DNA of 64,000 nucleotides. Source: Variovorax terrae (GTDB taxonomy: Bacteria; Pseudomonadota; Gammaproteobacteria; Burkholderiales; Burkholderiaceae_C). The stretch lies in NCBI RefSeq assembly GCF_022809125.1, contig NZ_JALGBI010000001.1, forward strand, positions 2,418,001 to 2,482,000. The letters run 5' to 3'. Under the pieces are notes generated by a model that did not search any database, was not told where the DNA came from, and saw only the letters and a program-made list of their open reading frames with translations. Position 1 is the first letter of the stretch, and every line of letters begins with the position of its first letter. Positions 50,210-59,004 of the stretch are shown piece after piece. The translations under genes and the position numbers were made by a program.

Positions 50210-50944
50210 ATGATCTCGATCCAGAATGTGAACAAGTGGTACGGCGCCTATCACGCACTGCGCGACGTGTCGCTCAACGTGAGCAAGGGCGAACGCGTGG
50301 TGATCTGCGGCCCGTCGGGCTCGGGCAAATCCACGCTGATCCGCTGCATCAACCGGCTCGAATCGCACCAGCAGGGGCAGATCGTCGTCGACGGCGTGGA
50401 GCTGACCGCCAAGGCGCGCGCGCAGAACGTGGTGGCCGTGCGGCGCGAAGTCGGCATGGTGTTCCAGCAGTTCAACCTGTTTCCGCACCTCACGGTGCTG
50501 GACAACCTCATGCTCGCGCCGGTCTGGGTGCGCAAGATCTCCAGAGCCGAGGCGCGCGACACTGCCATGCACTACCTGGAGCGCGTGCGTATCGCCGAAC
50601 AAGCCAACAAGTACCCCGGCCAGCTGTCGGGCGGGCAGCAGCAGCGCGTAGCCATCGCGCGATCGCTGTGCATGCAGCCCAAGGTCATGCTGTTCGATGA
50701 ACCCACCTCGGCGCTCGACCCCGAGATGATCAAGGAGGTGCTGGACGTCATGACGCAACTGGCCGACGAGGGCATGACCATGATCTGCGTCACGCACGAG
50801 ATGGCCTTTGCGCGCAAAGTGGCCAACACCGTGATCTTCATGGACAAGGGCGAGATCATCGAATCGGCGGCGGCCGAGGCATTCTTCACGCAGCCGCGCA
50901 GCGAGCGCACCCGCAGCTTCCTCAAGCAGGTGATGACGCACTGA
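50210..50944 (+). CDS. Amino-acid-type ABC transporter ATP-binding protein
   Basis: A 244-residue GlnQ/HisP-type ATPase. Walker A GPSGSGKST (38-46), Q-loop VFQQFNLFPHLTVLDN, signature LSGGQQQR, Walker B VMLFDEPTSALDPEM and the switch His in CVTHEM are all present. It completes the transporter encoded from 47630. Confidence 0.95.
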   Translation: MISIQNVNKWYGAYHALRDVSLNVSKGERVVICGPSGSGKSTLIRCINRLESHQQGQIVVDGVELTAKARAQNVVAVRREVGMVFQQFNLFPHLTVLDNLMLAPVWVRKISRAEARDTAMHYLERVRIAEQANKYPGQLSGGQQQRVAIARSLCMQPKVMLFDEPTSALDPEMIKEVLDVMTQLADEGMTMICVTHEMAFARKVANTVIFMDKGEIIESAAAEAFFTQPRSERTRSFLKQVMTH

Positions 50945-50978
50945 AGTGCGCCGCCCTGCGGCGGCCCGCGGGGGCGGC

Positions 50979-51746
50979 TCAGCGCAGCGCAGCCACGCGC
51001 GCCAGCCCGGCGTCCAGGATCAGGTCGGTGTCGTTGCTGGCCAGGATGAAGCCGAAGCCCTCGGCCAGGCAGGCGCGCAGCAGCGCCGCGTCGGCGATGC
51101 CGCCCAGCCCCGCCGCCTTGCCATGCGCACGGCAGGCGGCGAGCACGGCCTGGCGCGCGGCGCGCATCTGCGCATGGTCGATCTGGCCCGCGATGCCCAG
51201 TTCCATCGACAGGTCGTTGCAGCCGATCATCAGCACATCCACGCCGGGCACGGCCGCGATGGCGTGCGCCTGGGCAATCGCTTCGGGCGATTCGAGCATG
51301 ACCACGGCCATCACCTGCGGGTTGGCCTCGACCATGGCCTCATGCACCGGAAAGCGCTGGTAGCCGAACAGCGGCTGCAGCCCGAAGAAGGAGCGCCGCC
51401 CCAGCGGCGGGTACTTGACGGCAGCGGCCACGGCCCGCGCTTCGTCCACGCTGTCCACATGCGGCACCACGATGCCTTGCGCGCCGCCGTCGAGCAGGCG
51501 CGCGATGTCGTGCGAGCCCTTGCCGGCCACGCGCACGATGGCAGGCAGGCGCGCCGCCAGCCCGGCGGCGGCCAGGTCCACCGCCGTCTCCACGCCCAGC
51601 GGGCCATGCTCGAGGTCGATGAACAGGAAATCGAAGCCGCAGCGTGCGGCCAGGCCGACCGCAGCGCCGCCGCGCAGTTGCTGGAGGCCCAGCCCCAGCA
51701 CGGGCCGGCCCGCCGCCAGATGGGCGGCCACGGGATTGAGATGCAT
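50979..51746 (-). CDS. HpcH/HpaI-family aldolase
   Basis: A 255-residue class II (metal-dependent) pyruvate aldolase. Marks are FDFLFIDLEHGPLGVETA, the catalytic His/Arg region, VVMLESPEAIAQ (metal Glu) and IGCNDLSMELG (metal Asp). The family cleaves 4-hydroxy-2-oxoacids to pyruvate or oxaloacetate and an aldehyde. It is last in the minus-strand run of lyase, dihydropyrimidinase and aldolase, 16 bp after the hydrolase gene. Confidence 0.9.
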   Translation of the reverse strand: MHLNPVAAHLAAGRPVLGLGLQQLRGGAAVGLAARCGFDFLFIDLEHGPLGVETAVDLAAAGLAARLPAIVRVAGKGSHDIARLLDGGAQGIVVPHVDSVDEARAVAAAVKYPPLGRRSFFGLQPLFGYQRFPVHEAMVEANPQVMAVVMLESPEAIAQAHAIAAVPGVDVLMIGCNDLSMELGIAGQIDHAQMRAARQAVLAACRAHGKAAGLGGIADAALLRACLAEGFGFILASNDTDLILDAGLARVAALR

Positions 51747-51762
51747 GGAAGCTGGCCGCCCG

Positions 51763-53187
51763 TCAGAAGCCGCCGGCTTCGCCGCGGCGCACGAACTGGC
51801 CGCGCCCGGGCGTGCCGAGCCAGGCCTTCTCGTCGACGATCAGGTCGCCGCGCGAGAGCACCTTGCGCACCTTGCCGTGCACGTGGCGGCCTTCGAACAG
51901 GCTGTAGTCGCAGTTGCCGTGGTTGCCGTCATGCGTGTGCGCCGTCAGGACCTGCTCGGCCTGCGGATCGAACAGCACCAGATCGGCATCGCTGCCCACG
52001 GCGATCGTGCCCTTGCGCGGAAACAGGCCGAACAGCTTGGCCGGCGCAGTGGCCGTCAGCTCGACGAAGCGGTTGAGCGAGATGCGGCCGGTGCGCACAC
52101 CGCCGTCGTAGATCACGGTCATGCGCGTCTCGATGCCGGGGGCGCCGTTGGGAATCTTCGAGAAGTCGTCCTGGCCGTACATCTTCTGGCGCACGCGGCC
52201 CATGTGGCCCTCCTTCATGCAGAACGGGCAGTGGTCGGTGGAGACGAGTTGCAGGTCGTCGGTCTTCAGCGCGGTCCACAGCGCGTCCTGCGCCTCGCGC
52301 GAGCGCAGCGGCGGGCTCATGACGTATTTGGCCAAAGAGAAGTCGTCGCTGTCGTAGACCGACTCGTCGAAGAACAGGTAGTGCGGGCAGGTTTCGGCGA
52401 ACACCGGGATGCCCGAGTCGCGCGCCTCGATCACGTGGGCCAGCGCCTCCTTGGCCGACAGGTGCACGAAGTACACCGGCGCCTGCGCCAGCTCGGCCAG
52501 CTTGATGCCGCGGTGCGTGGCCTCGCCCTCCAAAATGGACGGCCGCGTGAGCGCGTGGTACCTGGGCGAGGTGTGGCCCTGCGCCAGCGCCTCGCGGATC
52601 AGCAGGTCGATCACCGTGCCGTTCTCGGCGTGCAGCGCGATCATGCCGCCGTGCTCGCCCACCATGCGCATGGCGCGGAAGATCGCGGCGTCGTCCACCA
52701 TCACCGTGCCCAGGTAGGCCATGAACATCTTGAAGCTGCTCACCCCTTCGTGGCGGATGGCATGGCGCATGTCGCCCAGCACCGCGTCGTCCACGTGCGT
52801 AACGATGACGTGGAAGCCGTAGTCGATGCTGGCGCCGGCCTCGGCCTTCGCCTGGGCCCGCGTGATCGCGTCCATCGGGCTCGTGCCCTGGTTCTGGAAC
52901 GCGAAGTCGATGATGGTGGTGGTGCCGCCGAAGGCCGCGGCGCGCGTGCCCGACTCGAAATCGTCGCAGGTGGTGGAGTCGCCGAAGGTGTTCTCCAGGT
53001 GCGTGTGGCAGTCCACACCGCCGGGGAAGACCATCAGGCCCGTGGCGTCGATCACGCGCACCTCGGGCCCGACGTTCAGCTGGCGGCCGATGGCGGCGAT
53101 CCTGCCGTCCTCGATCAGGAGGTCGGCGTGGTAGTCGTCGACCGCCGTGACGATGCGGCCATGGCGGATCAGGGTGGTGGTGCTCAT
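51763..53187 (-). CDS. Dihydropyrimidinase / D-hydantoinase
   Basis: A 474-residue cyclic amidohydrolase that opens dihydropyrimidine or hydantoin rings to N-carbamoyl amino acids. Metal ligands are His61 and His63 (GGVDCHTHLE), carboxylated Lys153 (SFKMFMAYLG), His in ALHAENG and VHLSAKEA, and Asp in STDHCPF. Length fits D-hydantoinases (about 460-480). No N-carbamoyl-amino-acid amidohydrolase is beside it; the AllA-like gene at 59316 may act on the ureido product. It lies 11 bp after the DapA-like gene. Confidence 0.92.
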   Translation of the reverse strand: MSTTTLIRHGRIVTAVDDYHADLLIEDGRIAAIGRQLNVGPEVRVIDATGLMVFPGGVDCHTHLENTFGDSTTCDDFESGTRAAAFGGTTTIIDFAFQNQGTSPMDAITRAQAKAEAGASIDYGFHVIVTHVDDAVLGDMRHAIRHEGVSSFKMFMAYLGTVMVDDAAIFRAMRMVGEHGGMIALHAENGTVIDLLIREALAQGHTSPRYHALTRPSILEGEATHRGIKLAELAQAPVYFVHLSAKEALAHVIEARDSGIPVFAETCPHYLFFDESVYDSDDFSLAKYVMSPPLRSREAQDALWTALKTDDLQLVSTDHCPFCMKEGHMGRVRQKMYGQDDFSKIPNGAPGIETRMTVIYDGGVRTGRISLNRFVELTATAPAKLFGLFPRKGTIAVGSDADLVLFDPQAEQVLTAHTHDGNHGNCDYSLFEGRHVHGKVRKVLSRGDLIVDEKAWLGTPGRGQFVRRGEAGGF

Positions 53188-53198
53188 GTCGGCGTCCT

Positions 53199-54137
53199 TC
53201 AGGCGGGCGCGAGGCCGGCCGCGCGCAGCGCCTGGCGCAGCATCTCGGTTTCGGTGGCAGGCAGCGGCCCCATGGGTGCGCGCATGCGGTCGCTGGGAAT
53301 GCGGCCCAGCAGCATCAGGCAGGTCTTCAGGCGCGCCGTGGCATGGCCGCCGGGCGCCGTGCCGTAGACCGCCTTGGCCAGCGGGTAGATGCGGTCGTTG
53401 AAGCCGCGCGCCGCGGCCAGGTCGCCCGCCTGCATGGCGCGGTAGAGCCCGACGATGAGCTCGGGCGCCACGCAGGCCAGGCTCACCTGGCTGCCCTCGG
53501 TGCCCAGCGCGAAGCAGGTGAACAGGTGCTCGTCGCCCGAGGCCATCATCAGCACGTGCGGCGCGGCCTGGCGCACCAGGCGCTGGTGCGCTTCGTAAGC
53601 CGCGGTCTCCCAGCTGCCCTCCTTGACGCCCACCACGTTCGGAAGCCGCACCAGGCGCGCCAGCACCTCGGGCGTGTAGGCCAGCCTGCCCGCGCCAACA
53701 CCGGCCTGGTAGAGAAACAGCGGCAGGCCGCTGGTTTCGGTGGCCATGCGGTGATGCCGCACGGCCACTTCGCTGTCCTGCGACACGGCCCAGGAAAACG
53801 GCGGAAAGATCAGCACGGCATCGGCCCCCGCGGCCTCGGCATCCTCCACGTGGCGGCGCGCCTCGCGGCTGTCCTCGGCGTGGATGCCGCACACCAGCAG
53901 CGTGCCCGGCGGGCATTCGGCGCGCGCGATCTCCAACACGCGGCGCTTGTCCTCGCGCGCCAGCATGAAGTTCTCGCCGGCATGGCCGTTGAGCAGCAGG
54001 CCGGTCATGCCGTCGGCGCCGGCCACGGCGCGCAGGTGCTGCGCGAGCGTGGCCTCGTCGATGGAATCATCCTCGTTCAGCGGGCAGATGGTGGCGGCGT
54101 AGATGCCGCGAAAGCGGGCAATGGGCTGGGGTGTCAT
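53199..54137 (-). CDS. DapA-family lyase/aldolase, second copy
   Basis: A 312-residue protein of the same family as the one at 49246, with Schiff-base Lys172 (VVGVKEGSWE), Tyr143 (LFLYQAG) and the same NGHAGE loop. The two are divergent in sequence but share that loop, so they may act on related substrates or steps. It heads the minus-strand run and faces the CoA-transferase genes across a promoter with two LysR-type sites. Confidence 0.88.
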   Translation of the reverse strand: MTPQPIARFRGIYAATICPLNEDDSIDEATLAQHLRAVAGADGMTGLLLNGHAGENFMLAREDKRRVLEIARAECPPGTLLVCGIHAEDSREARRHVEDAEAAGADAVLIFPPFSWAVSQDSEVAVRHHRMATETSGLPLFLYQAGVGAGRLAYTPEVLARLVRLPNVVGVKEGSWETAAYEAHQRLVRQAAPHVLMMASGDEHLFTCFALGTEGSQVSLACVAPELIVGLYRAMQAGDLAAARGFNDRIYPLAKAVYGTAPGGHATARLKTCLMLLGRIPSDRMRAPMGPLPATETEMLRQALRAAGLAPA

Positions 54138-54217
54138 GCGGAAGGTTGGAGTGGCAACAAGCTGCAGCCACCATAGCGCGCGGGCCTCGCGCAGGTCAAT
54201 CAGAAACCGGGGCGCGA

Positions 54218-54236
54218 CTATAAGCGCCGGCCATAG
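54218..54236. promoter_or_regulatory. LysR-type site 2 (CTAT-N11-ATAG)
   Basis: CTAT (54218-54221), 11 bases, ATAG (54233-54236), extended on the left to GACTATAAG (54216-54224), identical to site 1 read on the other strand. Confidence 0.65.
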
Positions 54237-54274
54237 CAGCCGGCACCGGCGCAGGCCTCTCGCGGCCGCCGCGC

Positions 54275-54293
54275 GTATGCAGCCGGCTGATAG
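54275..54293. promoter_or_regulatory. LysR-type site 3 (GTAT-N11-ATAG)
   Basis: GTAT (54275-54278), an 11-base palindromic spacer GCAGCCGGCTG, then ATAG (54290-54293) followed by TC, so the outer GAC/GTC is kept. It is 57 bp from site 2, in the 286-bp divergent gap 54138-54423, where no gene is seen. Confidence 0.6.
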
Positions 54294-54423
54294 TCGGGCC
54301 GCCATATCTAATAGGCCGAACACCCCCGCAAACAGCGCCCCTCCGCTATTCTGAAAAAGCGCCACAGGTCCCTCGCGACGCCATGCAAGGCAGCCGCCCT
54401 GCGCCGCTTTTTTTGGAGTCTCC

Positions 54424-55611
54424 ATGCTGTCCGGAATCAGGGTCATCAGCTTCAACCATTTTCATGCCGGCCCGGTGGCCGCGCAGTTTCTTGCCGACCT
54501 GGGTGCCGACGTGATCGCCGTCGAACCGGTGGACGGCGCCTTCCACCGCAACTGGGCCGTCGCCAATCGCTTCGTCGCCGGGCAGAGCGTGAACCTGCTG
54601 ACCAGCGGCCGCAACAAGCGCAGCCTGGCGCTGGACATGAAGTCGGCCGAGGGCAAGGCCATCGCGCGCCGGCTGCTCGAAGGCGCCGACGTCGTGATGG
54701 AGAACTTCCGGCCCGGTGCCATGGACCGCATGGGCTTTGGCTATGAGCAGGTCAAGGCCTTCAACCCGGGCGTGGTCTACGCCTCTGTCAGCGGCTACGG
54801 CGCCAGCGGCCCCGACCGCGACATGCCCGGCCAGGACCTGCTGCTGCAGGCGCGCTCGGGCCTGGCCGCGCGCACCGGCCGCGCCGACGGCGCACCCACC
54901 CCCACCGGCCCGGTCATCGTCGACCAGCACGCCGCCTCGCTGCTGGCCATGGGCATCCTGGCGGCGCTGCTGGGCCGCGTGAAAAGCGGCAAGGGCTGCC
55001 TGGTGGAGGGCAGCCTGCTGCAGTCCGCCATCGACCTGCAGTCCGAATCGCTCACGGCCTGGCTCAACGGCGCGCCCAGTGACACGCCGCGCGGGCGCCA
55101 TGGCCTGGCCAGCTGGTGCAGCGCGGGGCCCTCGGGCATCCACGCCACGGCCGACGGCTGGCTGGCCATCTCGATGGCATCGCCGGCCGACCTGGCGGCC
55201 GCGCTCGACCTGCCGGCGCTGGCCACCCTGCCCGCCTCGGCCAGCTTCAGCCAGCGCGACGAGATCACGCGCCTGGTCGCCGAGCGGCTGGCGCACAAGA
55301 CCACGGCCGAGTGGCTGCCCGCGCTGCAGCAGCAGGCCATCTGGCACATGCCCGTGAAGGACTACGACGACCTGCGCGGTGACGCGCAACTCGCGCATCT
55401 GGGCGCCTTCGTCGACACCCCCGGCGCCGAGGGCGAGCAGGTCACGCTGCTGGCCCATCCGCTGCGCTACGACGGCGCCGCCCCGCCCCTGCGCCTGGTG
55501 CCGCAGAAGCTGGGCGCGCAGACGCGCGACATCCTGTCCGAAGCCGGCTATGACGCGCAGCAGATCGAGGCCTTCGTGCAGTCGCGCGTGGTGGCCGCGG
55601 CCACGGCCTGA
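54424..55611 (+). CDS. Class III CoA transferase (CaiB/BaiF family), copy 1
   Basis: A 395-residue enzyme that moves CoA between carboxylic acids. The catalytic Asp138 is in the conserved MPGQDLLLQARSGLAA. Other marks are VMENFRPGAMDRMGFGYE and ASVSGYGASGP. It is first in the plus-strand run through allA. The next gene is a paralogue of nearly the same length, so a heteromeric enzyme is possible. Confidence 0.92.
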   Translation: MLSGIRVISFNHFHAGPVAAQFLADLGADVIAVEPVDGAFHRNWAVANRFVAGQSVNLLTSGRNKRSLALDMKSAEGKAIARRLLEGADVVMENFRPGAMDRMGFGYEQVKAFNPGVVYASVSGYGASGPDRDMPGQDLLLQARSGLAARTGRADGAPTPTGPVIVDQHAASLLAMGILAALLGRVKSGKGCLVEGSLLQSAIDLQSESLTAWLNGAPSDTPRGRHGLASWCSAGPSGIHATADGWLAISMASPADLAAALDLPALATLPASASFSQRDEITRLVAERLAHKTTAEWLPALQQQAIWHMPVKDYDDLRGDAQLAHLGAFVDTPGAEGEQVTLLAHPLRYDGAAPPLRLVPQKLGAQTRDILSEAGYDAQQIEAFVQSRVVAAATA

Positions 55612-55622
55612 AGGAGCGCGCC

Positions 55623-56819
55623 ATGAAGATCAAGATGAAAGTGGTGAGCTTCTGCCACTACCTGCAAGGCCCGGCCTGCACGCAGTACCTGGCCGACATG
55701 GGCGCCGAGGTGGTGAAGATCGAGCCGCTGGCCGGCGCGTTCGAGCGCCACTGGTCGGGCGGCAACTCGTGGGTCAACGGCGTGAGCGCGTTCCTGATGT
55801 CGGCCAACCGCAATGCCGAAAGCCTGGCGGTCGACCTCAAGCAGCCGCAGGGGCGCGACCTGGTGCTGCGCCTGATCGATGACGCCGACGTGGTGATCGA
55901 GAACTTCCGCCCCGGCGTGCTCGACCGGCTGGGCCTGGGCTTCGACACGCTGCGCCAGCGCCAGCCCTCGCTCATCCTGGCCTCGGCCAGCGGCCTGGGC
56001 CGCACCGGCCCCGCGGCCTCGCGCCCGGGGCAGGACCTGCTGATGCAGGCGCGCTCGGGCCTGATCGCCGCCACCGGCGGCGGCGCCAACGGCCCCAGCG
56101 CCGTGGGCGCCGCGGTGGTCGACCAGCACGGCGGCGCGCTGCTGGCCATGGGCATCCTCGGCGCCTACGTTCGCCGCCTGCAGACCGGTGAAGGCACGCT
56201 GGTGGAGAGCAGCCTGTTCGCAGCCGGCATCGACCTGCAGACCGAGGCGCTGACCAAGTACTACGCCGTGAAGGACCGCCCCGACGTGTTCACGCGCGAC
56301 CGCCATGTGGGCAGTTGGTACCACGACGCGCCCTATGGCGTCTACGCGCTGGCCGACGCCCACCTGGTGCTGTCCATGAACGACCCGGTGAAGCTGGCCG
56401 CCGCGCTGAACAGCGACGCGCTGCGCGCGCTGCAGGCGATCGACCGCTACGCCGAGCGCGACCGCTATGCGCAGGCCGTGGCCGCCGAGCTGCGCACGCG
56501 CCGCTTCGACGACGTTTCGCCGGTCTTCGACGCGCACGCCATCTGGCACGAGCGCGTGCGCGACTACGACGACCTGCTGCAGGACCCGCAGGCCATCCAC
56601 AACGAGGCCTTCCGCGAAATCGACGTGCCGGGCGGCGGCCGTGCGCTGCTGGTCAACCACCCGCTGCGCTACGACGGCGCGCTGCCGGCCTATCGCCGCA
56701 TGCCGTTCCACGCCGGCCAGGACAGCCTGGCCATCCTGCGCCGCCTGGGCCTGAGCGAGGCCCAGTGCCAGGCGCTCATTGATGCTCAGGTCGTCGGCGT
56801 TCCGGCGCCCGCCCCCTGA
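55623..56819 (+). CDS. Class III CoA transferase (CaiB/BaiF family), copy 2
   Basis: A 398-residue paralogue of the upstream gene, with Asp138 in the same alignment position (RPGQDLLMQARSG) and VIENFRPGVLDRLGLGFD. AAGGAG lies 6 bases before the ATG. Both copies keep the catalytic Asp, so neither is an obvious inactive partner. Separate substrates or a two-subunit enzyme are both possible. Confidence 0.92.
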   Translation: MKIKMKVVSFCHYLQGPACTQYLADMGAEVVKIEPLAGAFERHWSGGNSWVNGVSAFLMSANRNAESLAVDLKQPQGRDLVLRLIDDADVVIENFRPGVLDRLGLGFDTLRQRQPSLILASASGLGRTGPAASRPGQDLLMQARSGLIAATGGGANGPSAVGAAVVDQHGGALLAMGILGAYVRRLQTGEGTLVESSLFAAGIDLQTEALTKYYAVKDRPDVFTRDRHVGSWYHDAPYGVYALADAHLVLSMNDPVKLAAALNSDALRALQAIDRYAERDRYAQAVAAELRTRRFDDVSPVFDAHAIWHERVRDYDDLLQDPQAIHNEAFREIDVPGGGRALLVNHPLRYDGALPAYRRMPFHAGQDSLAILRRLGLSEAQCQALIDAQVVGVPAPAP

Positions 56820-56851
56820 TCTCCCCACCCTTTCTTCACCCCCTTCACACC

Positions 56852-58015
56852 ATGCTCGACTACTCCATTCCTTCCGAGACCCAGCTGCTGCTGGACACCG
56901 TGCGCCGCTTCGTGGTGCAGGAAGTCCAACCGCTCGAAGCCGAAACCGAGGCCCTCGGGCGCGTGCCGCCCGAAGCGCTGCAGCGCGTGCGCAAGCAGGC
57001 GCAGGATCTGGGCCTGTTTGCCATGAACATGCCCGAGGACACCGGTGGCGGCGGCTTGAGCCACGTCGACATGTGCCTGGTCGAGGAAGAGCTCGGCAAG
57101 ACCTCGGACGCGCTGATCCGCCGCATCTTCGGCCAGGTCTACCCGATGCTGCTGGCCTGCCGGGGCGAGCAGCGCGAGAAGTACCTGCTGCCCACGGTGC
57201 GCGGCGAGAAGATCTGCGCCATGGCCATCACCGAGCCCGGCGCGGGCTCGGACGCCGCGGCCATCAGCACCACCGCCACGCAGGACGGCGACCACTGGGT
57301 GCTCAACGGCCGCAAGCATTTCATCAGCGACGGCGACATCGCCGACTACGTGATCGTGATGGCCGTGCACGACAAGGAGAAACGCGCGCGCGGCGGCATC
57401 TCGCTGTTCCTCGTGGACAAGGGCACGCCCGGCTTCGAGGTGACCAGCGTGCAGCCGATGATGGGCCACCGCGGCTACGGTCACGCCGAGCTGGTGTTCG
57501 AGAACTGCCGCATCCCGGCCGGCGCCGTGATGGGCGAGGTGGGCGAAGGCTTCAAGCTCATCATGAACAGCGTCTCGGGCATTCGCCTGGCGCACATCGG
57601 CGCGCGCGCCGTGGGCATGGGCCAGCGCGTGCTGGAGCTGATGCGCAACCACGCCAACGACCGCAAGCAGTTCGGCCAGCCCATCGGGGAGTTCCAGATG
57701 GTGCAGCAGATGATCGCCGACTCGGCCACCGAGCTGTTCGCCACGCGCATGATGGTGCTCAACACGGCCTGGGAGCTGGACCAGGGCATCGACTGCCGCG
57801 ACAAGGTCTCGATGGTCAAGCTCTACGCCTCCGAGATGCTGGGCCGCGTGGCCGACCGCGGCATCCAGGTGTTCGGCGGCATGGGCTTCACCAAGGAGCT
57901 GCCGCTGGAGCGCATCTACCGCGACTGCCGCGTGACGCGCATCTACGACGGCACCTCCGAAATCCACCGCATGCTGATCGCGCGCAGCGTGATGAAGCGC
58001 GGGTTGGTGTTGTGA
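56852..58015 (+). CDS. Acyl-CoA dehydrogenase
   Basis: A 387-residue FAD enzyme. Signatures are AMAITEPGAGSDAAAISTTA, HFISDGDIADYVIVMA, and QVFGGMGFTKELPLERIYRD near the C-terminus. The position of the usual catalytic Glu (I-Y-E-G-T) is Asp366 (I-Y-D-G-T), as in the ACAD10/11-like group, which may shift chain or branch preference. It follows the CoA transferases and precedes two MaoC-type genes, an order suiting oxidation then hydration of an acyl-CoA. Confidence 0.92.
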   Translation: MLDYSIPSETQLLLDTVRRFVVQEVQPLEAETEALGRVPPEALQRVRKQAQDLGLFAMNMPEDTGGGGLSHVDMCLVEEELGKTSDALIRRIFGQVYPMLLACRGEQREKYLLPTVRGEKICAMAITEPGAGSDAAAISTTATQDGDHWVLNGRKHFISDGDIADYVIVMAVHDKEKRARGGISLFLVDKGTPGFEVTSVQPMMGHRGYGHAELVFENCRIPAGAVMGEVGEGFKLIMNSVSGIRLAHIGARAVGMGQRVLELMRNHANDRKQFGQPIGEFQMVQQMIADSATELFATRMMVLNTAWELDQGIDCRDKVSMVKLYASEMLGRVADRGIQVFGGMGFTKELPLERIYRDCRVTRIYDGTSEIHRMLIARSVMKRGLVL

Positions 58016-58016
58016 C

Positions 58017-58095
58017 CCCCCGAAGCGCCTGCGGCGCCTCCCCCCAAGGGGGCGCACCCAGCGGCCCGGCAAAGCCGGTTCCGCGGGTGCCCTGA
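58017..58095. repeat. GC-rich C-run/G-run repeat (second family), copy 2
   Basis: C6GAAGCGCC, C6AAGGGGGCGC, AGCGGCCCGGC, and the stem CCGGC-AAA-GCCGG. It fills most of the 126-bp gap between the acyl-CoA dehydrogenase and the first MaoC gene. It resembles the element at 17793-17866. Confidence 0.6.
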
Positions 58096-58141
58096 CATAG
58101 GACAGCGGCGCGCAACAGCAACCACCACTTCCAGGCACTCC

Positions 58142-58546
58142 ATGACCACCTCCCTCAAGACCGGCGACAGCATGTCGTTCCGCAAGACCCTCACCGTGGC
58201 CGAGCAGGCCATGTACACCGGCATCAGCGGCAATCTCGCGCCGCTGTATGTCGACCAGCGCGCCGCGCGCGAAGCGGGCTTCGACGCCATGCTGTCCTTC
58301 GAGCTCAACGGCGTGGCGCTGGCCACCACGGCGCTCAACCGCCTGGCTGGCCCAGGCTGGCGGCTGGCCGCGCTGCAGATCGACTTCAGCGCGCCGGTGC
58401 TGGTCGGCCAGACCATCGAATCGCGGGTCGAAGTGACTGCCGCCGACGCGGCCAGCGTGACCTGCAGCGTGCGCTGCGCCGTGGCCGGCGCCCACGCAGT
58501 GGCCGAAGGCACGGCACGCCTGGTGCCGGTGGCTGCGGGGCGCTGA
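58142..58546 (+). CDS. MaoC-like hotdog protein, copy 1
   Basis: A 134-residue single hotdog domain of the MaoC dehydratase superfamily. It starts with KTGDSMSFRKTLTVAEQAMYTGISGNLAPLYVDQRAA, where N-x-A-P-L-Y-V-D replaces the classic hydratase D-x-N-P-x-H, so the catalytic Asp and His are not in the standard place. A structural partner for the next gene product is likely. The stop is 1 bp before the next ATG. Confidence 0.8.
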   Translation: MTTSLKTGDSMSFRKTLTVAEQAMYTGISGNLAPLYVDQRAAREAGFDAMLSFELNGVALATTALNRLAGPGWRLAALQIDFSAPVLVGQTIESRVEVTAADAASVTCSVRCAVAGAHAVAEGTARLVPVAAGR

Positions 58547-58547
58547 G

Positions 58548-58997
58548 ATGTACGACCTCAAGCCCTTTGACAGCCTGCACGTCGGCGACGAGGTGTCGGT
58601 CAGCAAGACCATCACCGAAGCCGATGGCGCGCTCTACATCGCCGCCACCGGCGACTTCGGCCCGGTGCACGTGGACGACAGCTACGCGCAGACCACGCGC
58701 TTCGGCCGCCGGCTGGCGCCCGGCATCATGGTCGCCGGCATCTGCACCAACGTGCTCACGGCCGAGCTGGCCGGCACGCTGGGCGTTTCCATCGAAGACC
58801 GCTTCTGGTTCACCGGGCCGGTGTTCTACGGCGACACCATCCGCTTTCGCGTGTGGATCCACGAGATGAACGCCGAGACCCGCACCGTCACCTGGCAGGC
58901 CAGCGCCGCCAACGAGGAAGGGCGCGAAGTGCTCAAGGCCGAGGCCACGCTCAAGTTCCCGCGCGTCAAGCCGCGCGCCGACACCCCCGCCGCCTGA
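58548..58997 (+). CDS. MaoC-family dehydratase, copy 2
   Basis: A 149-residue hotdog protein. The motif A-T-G-D-F-G-P-V-H-V-D-D (about 33-44) keeps the Asp and His of the (R)-hydratase site. LAPGIMVAGICTNVLTAEL and FTGPVFYGDTIRFRVWI are typical. Together with copy 1 it may form a heterodimeric enoyl-CoA-type hydratase acting after the acyl-CoA dehydrogenase. Confidence 0.87.
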   Translation: MYDLKPFDSLHVGDEVSVSKTITEADGALYIAATGDFGPVHVDDSYAQTTRFGRRLAPGIMVAGICTNVLTAELAGTLGVSIEDRFWFTGPVFYGDTIRFRVWIHEMNAETRTVTWQASAANEEGREVLKAEATLKFPRVKPRADTPAA

Positions 58998-59004
58998 TCG
59001 CGCC

